A stretch of 17,188 nt of DNA from Lipingzhangella_A rawalii (GTDB lineage Bacteria > Actinomycetota > Actinomycetes > Streptosporangiales > Streptosporangiaceae), in contig NZ_JAVLVT010000016.1 in assembly GCF_031628175.1 (NCBI RefSeq), positions 1 to 17,188 on the forward strand. The letters run 5' to 3'. Shown here piece after piece: positions 7,919-15,450 of the stretch. Position 1 is the stretch's first letter. The number at the start of each line of letters is the position of its first letter. A program made the translations under genes and the position numbers. The notes under the pieces were generated by a model. It was not told where the DNA came from, ran no database searches, and saw nothing but the letters and a program-made list of their open reading frames with translations.

Positions 7919-7922
7919 TCCT
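7919..7922 (-). promoter_or_regulatory. Shine-Dalgarno site of the aldehyde dehydrogenase gene
   Basis: AGGA on the minus strand, 6 nt before the ATG at 7912. The alternative GTG at 7927 has no good site, so the ATG is slightly favoured. Confidence 0.5.
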
Positions 7923-7946
7923 GTCACTCTCTGCTGAGGGATATGT

Positions 7947-8624
7947 TCAGAGGTGGCCGAACTCGGATAGCAGTTCGGGAAGTGTGACTCCTCTATCCAA
8001 CTTATATCGGATCTGCTGTTCCTTATCCAGCAATGCGCTTGCGCCCGCTAGCACCTCTCCGGCGATCGGCACAGGGACGATTCCGAGGCCGTTCTCGTCC
8101 GCAACGACAATGTCGCCGGGGTCAATGGTCTGTCCGTCGATTATCACAGGCACGTTCACCTGGATTGGGGCGGGACGGTCAGGTGACGGTGGCGGCACCC
8201 GCCGTGGCTGTGTTGACCGATACCAAATCGGGTAGTCCAACTCGCGTAGTTCGTCGACGTCTCGGATGAGCCCGTCCACCACGCTTCCCGCAACTCCAGC
8301 CATCATGGATAGGGTAGTCATCAGACCGCCCCAAATAGCGAGGTCCGAGGCATTATGGGCGGCGATCACGATGACATCTCCAGGGTTCGCACGGGGGAGC
8401 ACCGCCATGCAGTCAGCGAGGTTATCCTTTCGCAGGTTGACGGTTAGTGCGGGTCCCACCACCTTGTGCCGGTGGTCCACCATGTGAAGCCGGCCGATGG
8501 TCTTCACCTCCGGATGCGCATCCGAGACGAGGCAGCTCGGGCTGTATTCCGTCAACAGCACTTTCTCATAGCGGTCGATGACATCCGGAGATGGACGTTT
8601 CACATCGTTGTGCACGATCTGCAT
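7947..8624 (-). CDS. RraA/HMG-aldolase family lyase (pyruvate-type aldolase)
   Basis: This 225-residue protein belongs to the RraA-like fold of 4-hydroxy-4-methyl-2-oxoglutarate/4-carboxy-4-hydroxy-2-oxoadipate aldolases. These split 4-hydroxy-2-oxo acids to pyruvate plus a carbonyl compound and can decarboxylate oxaloacetate. The core signature is present: ASDLAIWGG (92-100) and VVDGLIRDVDEL (115-126), with the catalytic Arg121 and the metal-ligand Asp122, then PGDIVVADENGLGIVP in the C-terminal third. The ATG at 8624 has GGAGG 4 nt upstream. In this operon it stands where a DmpG/BphI-type 4-hydroxy-2-oxovalerate aldolase is expected, so it may cleave the last intermediate or act in reverse to build a longer oxo acid. 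That role is inference; family members normally prefer substrates with an extra carboxylate. Confidence 0.85.
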   Translation of the reverse strand: MQIVHNDVKRPSPDVIDRYEKVLLTEYSPSCLVSDAHPEVKTIGRLHMVDHRHKVVGPALTVNLRKDNLADCMAVLPRANPGDVIVIAAHNASDLAIWGGLMTTLSMMAGVAGSVVDGLIRDVDELRELDYPIWYRSTQPRRVPPPSPDRPAPIQVNVPVIIDGQTIDPGDIVVADENGLGIVPVPIAGEVLAGASALLDKEQQIRYKLDRGVTLPELLSEFGHL

Positions 8625-8692
8625 GCTTCCTCCGTAATATCGGCGGCAGACTGAAGTTCTGAAAGGACCAATTCGCCACGTGGGAACGGCGG

Positions 8693-9907
8693 TTAGGCGC
8701 TCCGCAAGGCCCGGGACAGCAGGTCCCCAAGGCGGCGGGCACCTTCCTCGATTTGCTCCTCGGGAACCTTGCTGTACGCCAGGCGCAGTTCCTGAGCACC
8801 GCGGCCGTCCGGATAGAACGCGGTTCCTGGAACGTAGGAAACACCCTCGGCCAGGGCCTCCTCACGCAGGGCGATACTGTCTACGGAATCCGGTACTGTC
8901 AGCCAGCTGAAGAAACCGCCCGTGGGGTGCGTGTACTCGACACCCGCTGGCAGGTGGGTCTCCAGTGCTCGAGTTAGGGCACGACTGCGGCTCGCGTAGA
9001 ACGATCGCGCGGAGGCAATCCCACGATCAAATCCGCCGGAACGCCCGTAGCGTTCCAGCAGCATTTGCCCAAGCGCGGCCGAGCATTGGTCTGTATACTG
9101 TTTCGCCCTCGCCAACACTCTGACAATCTCGGCCGGCGCGCTGATCCACCCCGTCCGTAAGCCGGCACTGAAGGTCTTGGAAAATGTTCCAACCTGCGCG
9201 ACGACATCCGGACCGAGACTGTACAGACTCGGCAGTCGCGCCCCATCGAAGCCCAGCTCGCGGTAGGCAACGTCCTCAACGATGAGGATCCCGTGCCGAC
9301 GGGCGATCTGAACCAGACGGTGTCGGCGTTCAGCCGACAGACTCACGCCCATGGGGTTCTGGTGGTCGGGGATGACGTACAGGAACTTCGGTGCACCCCC
9401 GGGCCCGCACACGTCCCGATCGAGGTCGTCGACCCGCAATCCTTCAGAGTCCATTGGAGCCGCATCCACCCGTGCACCGGCCGCGCGTAGCGCCATGAGA
9501 GCCCCCATAAACGTCGGCCCCTCGGCCATCACCCGATCGCCCCTGTCGATCAGGCACCGACCCAGTAGCGTCAGCCCTTCCATCCCACCACTGGTGACGA
9601 GGAGTTCACCTTCCCCAGGGGCCATACCCTCTCGCTCCTTGAGCCACCGACGGAACCACTCCCGCAGTCCGGGAAGGCCAAGGGTAGGTGCATACTGGAG
9701 AGAGGCGGGATCCGCGACGACTTCGGGGAAGGTTTCGAGAAATTCCTCGGTGGGAAATGTCGCGGGATCCGGGAAGCCTCCGGAGAAGGCGATAAGGTCG
9801 GAACTAGCGGCTTGGCTGAGTATTGATTCGATTTCGTTATCAGAGTTATCACGAGCATCTCGGGAAAAGAGTTTCCACCAAGAACACTCATTCGTGACCA
9901 AAGACAT
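8693..9907 (-). CDS. PLP-dependent aminotransferase, class I/II (LysN/MocR-domain type)
   Basis: This is a 404-residue fold-type I aminotransferase. It shows the N-terminal substrate-loop segment IAFSGGFPDPATFP (39-52), the cofactor-phosphate region VTSGGMEGL (104-112), the pyridine-ring contacts N184 (DHQNPMG), D212 and Y215 (VEDVAYRELG), the Schiff-base lysine K244 (GTFSKTFSAGLRTGW), and a C-terminal LRLAYSK arginine. It most resembles 2-aminoadipate/aromatic aminotransferases with broad 2-oxo-acid range. ATG at 9907; the ribosome site is poor. It lies 15 bp after hpaC and 68 bp before the RraA-type gene, inside the ring-cleavage operon. An aminotransferase is not part of the standard meta pathway, so it may convert a pathway 2-oxo acid to an amino acid, or prepare the aromatic substrate. 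Confidence 0.9.
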   Translation of the reverse strand: MSLVTNECSWWKLFSRDARDNSDNEIESILSQAASSDLIAFSGGFPDPATFPTEEFLETFPEVVADPASLQYAPTLGLPGLREWFRRWLKEREGMAPGEGELLVTSGGMEGLTLLGRCLIDRGDRVMAEGPTFMGALMALRAAGARVDAAPMDSEGLRVDDLDRDVCGPGGAPKFLYVIPDHQNPMGVSLSAERRHRLVQIARRHGILIVEDVAYRELGFDGARLPSLYSLGPDVVAQVGTFSKTFSAGLRTGWISAPAEIVRVLARAKQYTDQCSAALGQMLLERYGRSGGFDRGIASARSFYASRSRALTRALETHLPAGVEYTHPTGGFFSWLTVPDSVDSIALREEALAEGVSYVPGTAFYPDGRGAQELRLAYSKVPEEQIEEGARRLGDLLSRALRSA

Positions 9908-9922
9908 GGCACTATATTTCTG

Positions 9923-10456
9923 TTAAGGTTCGACGAAACTGGTTGGCGTAGCGTGCATTCCGGGCAAAACTGGTTTCGGGGTGTCCGTACTCAGTGTCCC
10001 GCTAAAGAATAGTAGTGGTGTTCCATTCTGATACCAAAAGTGCGTGACCTCCCCAACGTGCAGCGTGTGATCCTCTACTCGAAACGAGTCCCATACGGTA
10101 CAGGCCAGGTGCGCCAGTGCACCTGAAACGAAAGCTATCCCATCCCGCCAGACAAAATCAATCTTTTCGCTTTTCCTTGTGGATCCAGAGAAGTGATGGC
10201 AAATTTCCGGCTGTCTTCTTTCAAGAACAGAGATACCATATCTTCCACTTTCCAAAATTCGTTTATGGGTTATTGCATTGATGCTTATAGAAACGAGCAC
10301 AAGAGGCGGGTTTAGCGAGACGGAAGTAAATGAATTCGCCGTCATTCCGTGTATATCCAGTTCGCGACCTCCAGTGACCGTGGTGATTACCGTTACTCCG
10401 CTTGCGAACCTCGAGAGAGCGGTGCGCAAGTCCGTGGTCGATTCCGAATCTTTCAT
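9923..10456 (-). CDS. hpaC: HpaC-type NAD(P)H:flavin oxidoreductase
   Basis: This 177-residue small component of a two-component flavin monooxygenase reduces free FAD or FMN and passes it to the HpaB-type oxygenase encoded just upstream. The flavin-reductase-domain signatures are FASGVTVITT (17-26), MTANSFTSVSLNPPLVLVSI (38-57), GRYGISVL (71-78) and the DHTLHVGEV strand (129-137). The ATG at 10456 is chosen because it overlaps the hpaB stop as ATGA and gives the usual family length (about 170); an upstream start would add 18 residues inside hpaB. Translational coupling with hpaB is expected. The symbol is used by family; the true substrate of the pair is not known. Confidence 0.9.
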   Translation of the reverse strand: MKDSESTTDLRTALSRFASGVTVITTVTGGRELDIHGMTANSFTSVSLNPPLVLVSISINAITHKRILESGRYGISVLERRQPEICHHFSGSTRKSEKIDFVWRDGIAFVSGALAHLACTVWDSFRVEDHTLHVGEVTHFWYQNGTPLLFFSGTLSTDTPKPVLPGMHATPTSFVEP

Positions 10457-12015
10457 TTGCCGCGCACGATAGTCAGGTCGTCTGGATTTACCAGGTCGGG
10501 ACGTGTCCATCCGTCGATATCGTACTCAGCCATACACTCATCCGCAAAACCTTTCATGGCGTCTGCCTGGCCATTCTCCTGATAATTCTGGAGAGTTTGT
10601 AAACGGACAGTCTCATGATCACCACCATAATTCCGTTCATATAGCTCATGGCGTCCGCCAAACTCCGTTCCCACGGCATCCCAAAGCAGCTTCAATAGCT
10701 TCACCCGGTCGATCGCCTCAATGCCATGCGATCCACGGATATAACGGTCAAGGTACGGACGGATATCCTGGTTTTTCCAGTCGCTGGAGTGTGAGTTTAA
10801 GTAAATGAGGCCGCTTCCGAGGGTCTGCTGAATGATCTCTTTGATTTTGGGATATCCGATACCCATGAAAGTTCGGTATGCCAATCCGTAGTTCAGATTA
10901 GGCTGAACCGATTCACCGACCCACTGACGGGGAGACTTTGCCATCGCATCCGAAAGCCCCCAGAACATGTCACGCCAGTTGAGTATCTCCCCAATTTGTG
11001 CTTGTACACCCCGGAAGTTAGATGTGCCGGTCATCTCCACGCCCTTCATCGTACAGCCGGCGATGAAGTCAAGTTTTACGGCGAGACGTGTGCATCCGTG
11101 AAACGTGAACCGTTCGAGGAATCCAGACCCGTTTGCGAATCCGTTTGCTGAATCCGCATCATACATAAAGACGTTCTCCCACGGAACAAGAACGCGATCG
11201 AATATCATAATGGCGTCGTTCTCGTCCATACGACTTGATAGGGGGTAGTCGAATGGACTCCCAATGACGGCGGAGGTCATTTCGTATGAAGTGCGACAGA
11301 GCAGTTTTAGTCCCGAAGCGTCCATGGGAATGGTGAATACCACGCCGAATCGCTTATCTCTTATCGGGAGACCGTAATGAGCAACAAAATTCGCGTTCGT
11401 CAGCGCAGAACCGGTCGCCACCACCTTTGCCCCGGAGACTACCAGGCCGGCGTCGGTTTCTTCTTCGACATGAACGCACACGTCAGCGGAGTCGTCTGCA
11501 GATCGGTCACGGTCGATTGGTGGGTGTACGATTGCGTGGTTGAAGAACAGTACCTGTTCCTGCGCCTGCCTGTACCAACGCAGGGCGTTTTCTTTGAAGG
11601 GGGCGTAGAAGTCGGCGTTCGCGCCGAGGGTTCCAAGGAAGGATGCTTTGTAGTCCGGTGTCCGGCCCATCCAGCCGTACACCATGCGTTGCCAAGCGAC
11701 GATCGCGTCGCGGGCGGTGATGAGATCGTCCGACGATCTGGCAGTACGGAAGAATGGATGGGTGAACCCGCTGCTTCCTGTATCGGTAGGGACTCGGAGA
11801 ACGCCGGAGGCCTGGGGATCATGTAGCGAGTCGTAGAGTTGTGCGATCGATCGTGCGCTGTTGCGGAACGCGGGATGACTGGTGACGTCGCCGACGCGTT
11901 CCCCGTAGATATAGACCTCACGGCCGTCCCGCAGTGACTCCAGGTACTCCGTGCCTGTCATCGGTCGGGTACTCCTGGCCGTCGGAGGTGCGGATGTCGT
12001 TCCGAGTGTAACCAT
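10453..12015 (-). CDS. hpaB: HpaB-type FADH2-dependent aromatic (phenol/4-hydroxyphenylacetate) 3-hydroxylase
   Basis: At 520 residues this matches the length of the E. coli 4-hydroxyphenylacetate 3-monooxygenase oxygenase component and tracks it closely. It has EYLESLRDGREVYIYGERV (23-41), MGRTPDYKASF (116-126) with R118 and Y122, FNHAIVHPPIDR (158-169) with H160, SGAKVVATGSALT, a YPLSSRMDENDA segment, VLVPWENVFMY, and the C-terminal EFGGRHELYERNY and YDIDGWTRP. R118, Y122 and H160 correspond to the catalytic R113/Y117/H155 of E. coli HpaB, as I recall them. The enzyme adds a hydroxyl ortho to a phenol, giving the catechol needed by the dioxygenase. ATG at 12015 with GGAAG 5 nt upstream. It follows the oxidoreductase gene by 23 bp. 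The substrate could be phenol, 4-hydroxyphenylacetate or a tyrosine derivative. Confidence 0.93.
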   Translation of the reverse strand: MVTLGTTSAPPTARSTRPMTGTEYLESLRDGREVYIYGERVGDVTSHPAFRNSARSIAQLYDSLHDPQASGVLRVPTDTGSSGFTHPFFRTARSSDDLITARDAIVAWQRMVYGWMGRTPDYKASFLGTLGANADFYAPFKENALRWYRQAQEQVLFFNHAIVHPPIDRDRSADDSADVCVHVEEETDAGLVVSGAKVVATGSALTNANFVAHYGLPIRDKRFGVVFTIPMDASGLKLLCRTSYEMTSAVIGSPFDYPLSSRMDENDAIMIFDRVLVPWENVFMYDADSANGFANGSGFLERFTFHGCTRLAVKLDFIAGCTMKGVEMTGTSNFRGVQAQIGEILNWRDMFWGLSDAMAKSPRQWVGESVQPNLNYGLAYRTFMGIGYPKIKEIIQQTLGSGLIYLNSHSSDWKNQDIRPYLDRYIRGSHGIEAIDRVKLLKLLWDAVGTEFGGRHELYERNYGGDHETVRLQTLQNYQENGQADAMKGFADECMAEYDIDGWTRPDLVNPDDLTIVRGK

Positions 12016-12038
12016 GGCCTCTTCCGTTAATAAAGATG

Positions 12039-13589
12039 TTAAATACGTTGCAGAAAGTGTGGCTGTTTGGTTTGAAATCTCGAATGAAATCCCTGGGTGA
12101 TGTGCTCGGCGATATCGTGTGCGCGGTCCACCAGAGATGGAAGTCCGAAGGTGAAGAATAAGCTTCCTGAGGCCAGGTCACCAAGCGCAAACAAGCCAGG
12201 AACAGCCTCTCTGTTGTGTACTAGTCGGCTTGTTGCCCGTTCCACGGCCAGGCCACCGTGTGCATGGCGTTGGGCAAGGCGTGCCCCCACGAGTGATGCA
12301 ACCAACGGTTCTGCGGTGGACGGGATATCACTGACCGACGAATTCACCGCGTTCACCACGGCATGGGCTTGGTACGTACGACTCCCTGCCTCGACAGCGA
12401 ATCCTTTGCCGCTGGCCTTGACAGATCGCACGCCCGAAACTACTTCCAGCTGGCCGCTGTCGATAAGGGACAACAGCGTACCCGCAGTTGACGGTGGCAT
12501 CGGGCAGCACAAGCTCATGGCGGTTCGGTAGTATCGCCGCAGGAGCAGGGTCTTCTCCCTCGCTGTGATTAGCGGCCACACGTCTGGACCGGTTTCTGGA
12601 ACGGCTTGTTGGAGGATTCGCAGTCCGATACTTTTAGAGTCCACTGCAGCTAGCTCGCGCCGCAACCGATCAACAGGATCAGTTTCCTGCAGTGTACAGA
12701 CCGTTTCCGCAACCGCGTCAGGCTCCTCTCCAGCATCGATAAGCTCGGCTCGCATCAGGGCAACGAGCTCCTTTGTGGTGAGGGAAACGCCGTCGGCCGC
12801 CGCAGCGCGGAACCGATCGGCGGTGAAGTGCTGTAGCGCATATGACACAGGGCGCTGCCGCACAGCTGGGAGCACCCCGTGCCTGGACAGCAGTCGGATT
12901 CGACCACGATGGTCGCGCGCCGCCAGAGCAAGTACTACGTCCATTGCCGTCAGACCGCTGCCCAAAATCGCCAGGTCCGCGCTCGGGTCAATGGATTCCA
13001 AGCTGGTCGTCAACGGATACGGGTCACGGACGAAGCCCATCGCCCCGTCCAAGCGATAGTTGTCCGGGGGCGCACCACGCCCAATACACAAGACTGCGTG
13101 GTCGACGTCGACCGTTAGCCCGCCACGAGTCCAAAGCATCGTCCTATGGTCGTCGCGGAGAATTGTTTCGACAGTGTCGCGGACGATCTCAACTTCCAAG
13201 CCGCGGCGGCGGAGTGCTGTGATGGCCTCCCAAGCGCATTGCTGTAGGTACTCGCCGTAGACCGTACGGGGTACGAAGGGAACACCGCAGTAGGGATCGT
13301 CATACTCGGCGATCGCGTCGGATAAGGTGTTCCGGCTCCGGTCCGCAAGCCACCGGCTGAAGTGATTAGTATCGCCATGACGAACTGACATCCCTTTCGG
13401 TGGAATATTCACCCGAACTGAATGAATATCCTCCTGGTATGGCCGTCCACGCCAAAGCTTCCGAGACGGCTCGACCACGACAACGCGTCCGCGGAGATCC
13501 GAGGCTTGCGCAAGGGCGTCCAGTAGGCACACGGCGGCGGCTCCGCCTCCAATTATCGCGATTGAGAGTCTGCCGTCCGTCCATTTCAT
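12039..13589 (-). CDS. FAD/NAD(P)-binding oxidoreductase, possible amine/N-oxygenase-type
   Basis: This 516-residue flavoprotein has two Rossmann dinucleotide motifs: an N-terminal FAD site IAIIGGGAAAVCLLDAL (10-26) followed by an acidic strand end VVVVEPS (36-42), and an internal NAD(P)H site LAILGSGLTAMDV (206-218). A C-terminal GLFALGDLASGS (465-476) carries the FAD ribityl-binding Gly-Asp. The layout fits the FAD_NAD_binding_9 (PF13454) group, whose biochemically known members include amine N-oxygenases such as the CreE type, alongside many uncharacterised proteins. It is shorter than I remember CreE to be, so N-oxygenation is only a hypothesis. ATG at 13589, with no strong ribosome site. 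It is the first gene of the ten-gene block and has no place in the standard catechol meta pathway. It might oxidise an amine, or prepare the phenolic substrate. Confidence 0.75.
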   Translation of the reverse strand: MKWTDGRLSIAIIGGGAAAVCLLDALAQASDLRGRVVVVEPSRKLWRGRPYQEDIHSVRVNIPPKGMSVRHGDTNHFSRWLADRSRNTLSDAIAEYDDPYCGVPFVPRTVYGEYLQQCAWEAITALRRRGLEVEIVRDTVETILRDDHRTMLWTRGGLTVDVDHAVLCIGRGAPPDNYRLDGAMGFVRDPYPLTTSLESIDPSADLAILGSGLTAMDVVLALAARDHRGRIRLLSRHGVLPAVRQRPVSYALQHFTADRFRAAAADGVSLTTKELVALMRAELIDAGEEPDAVAETVCTLQETDPVDRLRRELAAVDSKSIGLRILQQAVPETGPDVWPLITAREKTLLLRRYYRTAMSLCCPMPPSTAGTLLSLIDSGQLEVVSGVRSVKASGKGFAVEAGSRTYQAHAVVNAVNSSVSDIPSTAEPLVASLVGARLAQRHAHGGLAVERATSRLVHNREAVPGLFALGDLASGSLFFTFGLPSLVDRAHDIAEHITQGFHSRFQTKQPHFLQRI

Positions 13590-13834
13590 GATTCGTGACC
13601 ATTCTCTGCTCTTAGTGAGAGCGATAGAATACTCGAACTACATCGCGAGATCGATCGTTCAATGATACCCATTGACCACATTGAAAGAAATTAGAAATGT
13701 CACAGGGAGTGCAAATATATGGAAGTATTCAAACGTTACTCGTGAGCATATTAGTTCTAAGGATCTCTGAACTTGGTTGGATCTCCAAAATGGAGAGTTT
13801 TGCACTATTTTTATATTTGGAAATATGGCTTGTG

Positions 13835-13864
13835 ATGCATCGATAATTCTATCGATGCATTTTT
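13835..13864 (+). terminator. 11-bp perfect stem-loop followed by T5 (plus strand)
   Basis: Perfect arms ATGCATCGATA (13835-13845) and TATCGATGCAT (13850-13860) flank a 4-nt loop ATTC, then TTTTT follows. By shape it is a rho-independent terminator for plus-strand transcription, although no plus-strand gene precedes it. On the minus strand the T-run is upstream, so it could instead be an operator or mRNA leader structure of the operon. Confidence 0.4.
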
Positions 13865-13929
13865 CAGAGGAACATTGTGCAGAGTCAGCGTGATGCCTGA
13901 ATCCGTTTTTACTAATTCAATCCCAAGAT

Positions 13930-13945
13930 TTGAGCATCAGCTCAA
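13930..13945. repeat. Small inverted repeat TTGAGC-atca-GCTCAA
   Basis: Six-base-pair perfect arms with a 4-nt loop, in the gap downstream of ATP-grasp ligase A. No T-tract follows on the minus strand. Function unknown. Confidence 0.25.
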
Positions 13946-13972
13946 TTTGTTTGCGTGTTGCGTTTTGAATAA

Positions 13973-13989
13973 ATTCCCCTCAGGGGTTT
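13973..13989 (-). terminator. Possible weak terminator of ATP-grasp ligase A
   Basis: CCCC/GGGG arms around a 3-nt loop (13976-13986) are flanked by an A-run and a TTTATT stretch when read on the minus strand, about 180 bp after the ligase A stop. The stem is only 4-5 bp, so the call is tentative. Confidence 0.3.
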
Positions 13990-14166
13990 CGGGCATTAAT
14001 TAATATCCAATAGGCCACCAAAGTCAGTAATTAGTGAAGCCAAAGAGAAAGTGAAAGTCAAGCTCATATTTCTGGCGTGAGTTCTAGAAGACCATGGCTT
14101 TCGAGTCTTCTTAGAGATGACTATAAACTGCTAGTGCTCGGTGTTCACCAAACTTCTGGCATCTGG

Positions 14167-15450
14167 CTACGACGTCACAGTGAAAACTTCCTGACTACGC
14201 TGCGCAGCGATCGTCAAGACCTCGCGCTGGAAATCCACGGCGTCCTCGGTCCCGGCCCCAGGGCGAAAGAACTCCATGACCCCATCACGACTCTGATACG
14301 ACGTAGCCGGCCGTGACTCTGCTCCCTCTTTGAGTACCGGATATAGGGCGACCTCGTCATCGGTAGGATTCTCGACATCGTTTACCTGTTCCACGCGGCC
14401 TACGTCGGCCTTGAGGAAAACAGTGGCTCCGACGCCGAGGGGAGTAGAAGGGAGTTCCGGAATTTGATGGAAGTTATTCAGGTAGCTGCCATAGTGCAAA
14501 TCATAGGGATTGAACCCATAAACACGGCTAACAAGATCCATGATTCCGTCGCCCCCTGGGCGTGCTGCGACCTCGACCACGTTGAGCTCAGAATCGTTCA
14601 CCAGGATCTCGACATGTGCGAGCCCTCGCCTGATGTCGAGCGCTTCACACGCCGCGATACTCAGCTCCCGTATGGTCTGGTTATAGGTTTCCCTGCTCGG
14701 CACGAGCTGGCCAAATTCCGTGAAGTACGGTGGCGGAAGCTTCGCCTTATCTGTCACCGCAATGACCGCGCGCTGCTCACCGTGGTTGAGGACTTCCACC
14801 GAGACCTCGTGAGTCGATTCTACGAATTCCTCTGCCTGGAAACGGCCGTCCTTGAACTTGTATATCGGTGCGATGTCCAGTAACCCCTCCCTGCAATACT
14901 CGAACGCGGCGTCGAGCTCCTTCTCGGAATCCACCTTGACCGTACCGACATTGCCCGCGAAGTCGCGCGGCTTGAGCACGAGCGGAAACCTCAGCTCCCT
15001 TGCGACCTTCCTTAGTTCGGTAAGAGTGGAGTATGGGCGGTGTCGGGCGCAGGGTACTCCTGCGCTCTCGAAAGCTTCCTTCATGTTGTGCTTGTCTCTC
15101 GCAGTCGAAAGACATGCGTCCGACACTGATGCAAGACCGTACTTTCGTGCAATCTCCACGGAGACATGCACATTCATTTCGAGGATGGGAACCACTGCCG
15201 ACGGACGCATGCCTGTATCGCGTTCGTACTGCTGAACGGCTTCCAACGCCTCCTCCGCGTCGTAGTAATCTGCGGAAAGCACGTGGTCGAAGCAACGGTT
15301 CTTGTTCATCGGTGACCGACTCATTCCAAAAACCGGACCAGAGTAGTACCGTAATGCGGAGACGATCGCTCGTTCGCGCATTAGAATATCTGCTCCAAGG
15401 ATCAGAAGGTAACGCCCATCGGTTCTGAGGGTTTGGTTTCGATCAAACAC
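14167..15450 (-). CDS. ATP-grasp ligase A (carboxylate-amine ligase type)
   Basis: This is a 427-residue ATP-grasp enzyme. An N-terminal strand YLLILGAD (14-21) opens the preATP-grasp domain, and a SVSDACLSTARDKHNMKEAF segment (residues 108-127) holds the usual R-D-K helix. The ATP lysine and loop are FPLVLKPRDFAGNVGTV (155-171). AEEFVES (206-212) is the hinge, and the Mg ligands lie in LAHVEIL (277-283) and VVEVAARPGGDG (291-302). The canonical E-x-N of the last motif is E-V-A. Its R-P-G-G-D tail resembles the R-T-P-G-D of ligase C more than the R-F-G-G-A-D of ligase B. It starts with GTG at 15450, with a weak GGA 6 nt upstream. It stands alone between two AT-rich gaps. A dipeptide or amino-acid ligase role is inferred from fold; the substrate is unknown. 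Confidence 0.85.
   Translation of the reverse strand: MFDRNQTLRTDGRYLLILGADILMRERAIVSALRYYSGPVFGMSRSPMNKNRCFDHVLSADYYDAEEALEAVQQYERDTGMRPSAVVPILEMNVHVSVEIARKYGLASVSDACLSTARDKHNMKEAFESAGVPCARHRPYSTLTELRKVARELRFPLVLKPRDFAGNVGTVKVDSEKELDAAFEYCREGLLDIAPIYKFKDGRFQAEEFVESTHEVSVEVLNHGEQRAVIAVTDKAKLPPPYFTEFGQLVPSRETYNQTIRELSIAACEALDIRRGLAHVEILVNDSELNVVEVAARPGGDGIMDLVSRVYGFNPYDLHYGSYLNNFHQIPELPSTPLGVGATVFLKADVGRVEQVNDVENPTDDEVALYPVLKEGAESRPATSYQSRDGVMEFFRPGAGTEDAVDFQREVLTIAAQRSQEVFTVTS

Larger units (their letters stand above)
13590..14166. other. AT-rich gap with hairpins; likely promoter region of the ten-gene operon
   Basis: This 577-bp stretch lies between ATP-grasp ligase A and the oxidoreductase gene, both on the minus strand. 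No credible gene is visible. It must contain the end of the ligase A transcript and the start of the operon. It holds three stem-loops (13835-13860, 13930-13945, 13976-13986). I could not assign a convincing -35/-10 pair. Confidence 0.55.

Noticed and set aside
3525..12015. Full homoprotocatechuate pathway (hpaDEFGHI) as the identity of the operon
   Set aside because: The 62-residue-type tautomerase core, two single-domain FAH proteins and the catechol-type dioxygenase fit the catechol branch better, and HpaI is absent. Only hpaB and hpaC symbols were used, and the substrate is left open.
12565..13059. 164-codon plus-strand frame opposite the flavoprotein gene
   Set aside because: Ser/Arg-rich composition typical of an antisense reading of GC-rich coding DNA; the opposite strand has clear Rossmann motifs.
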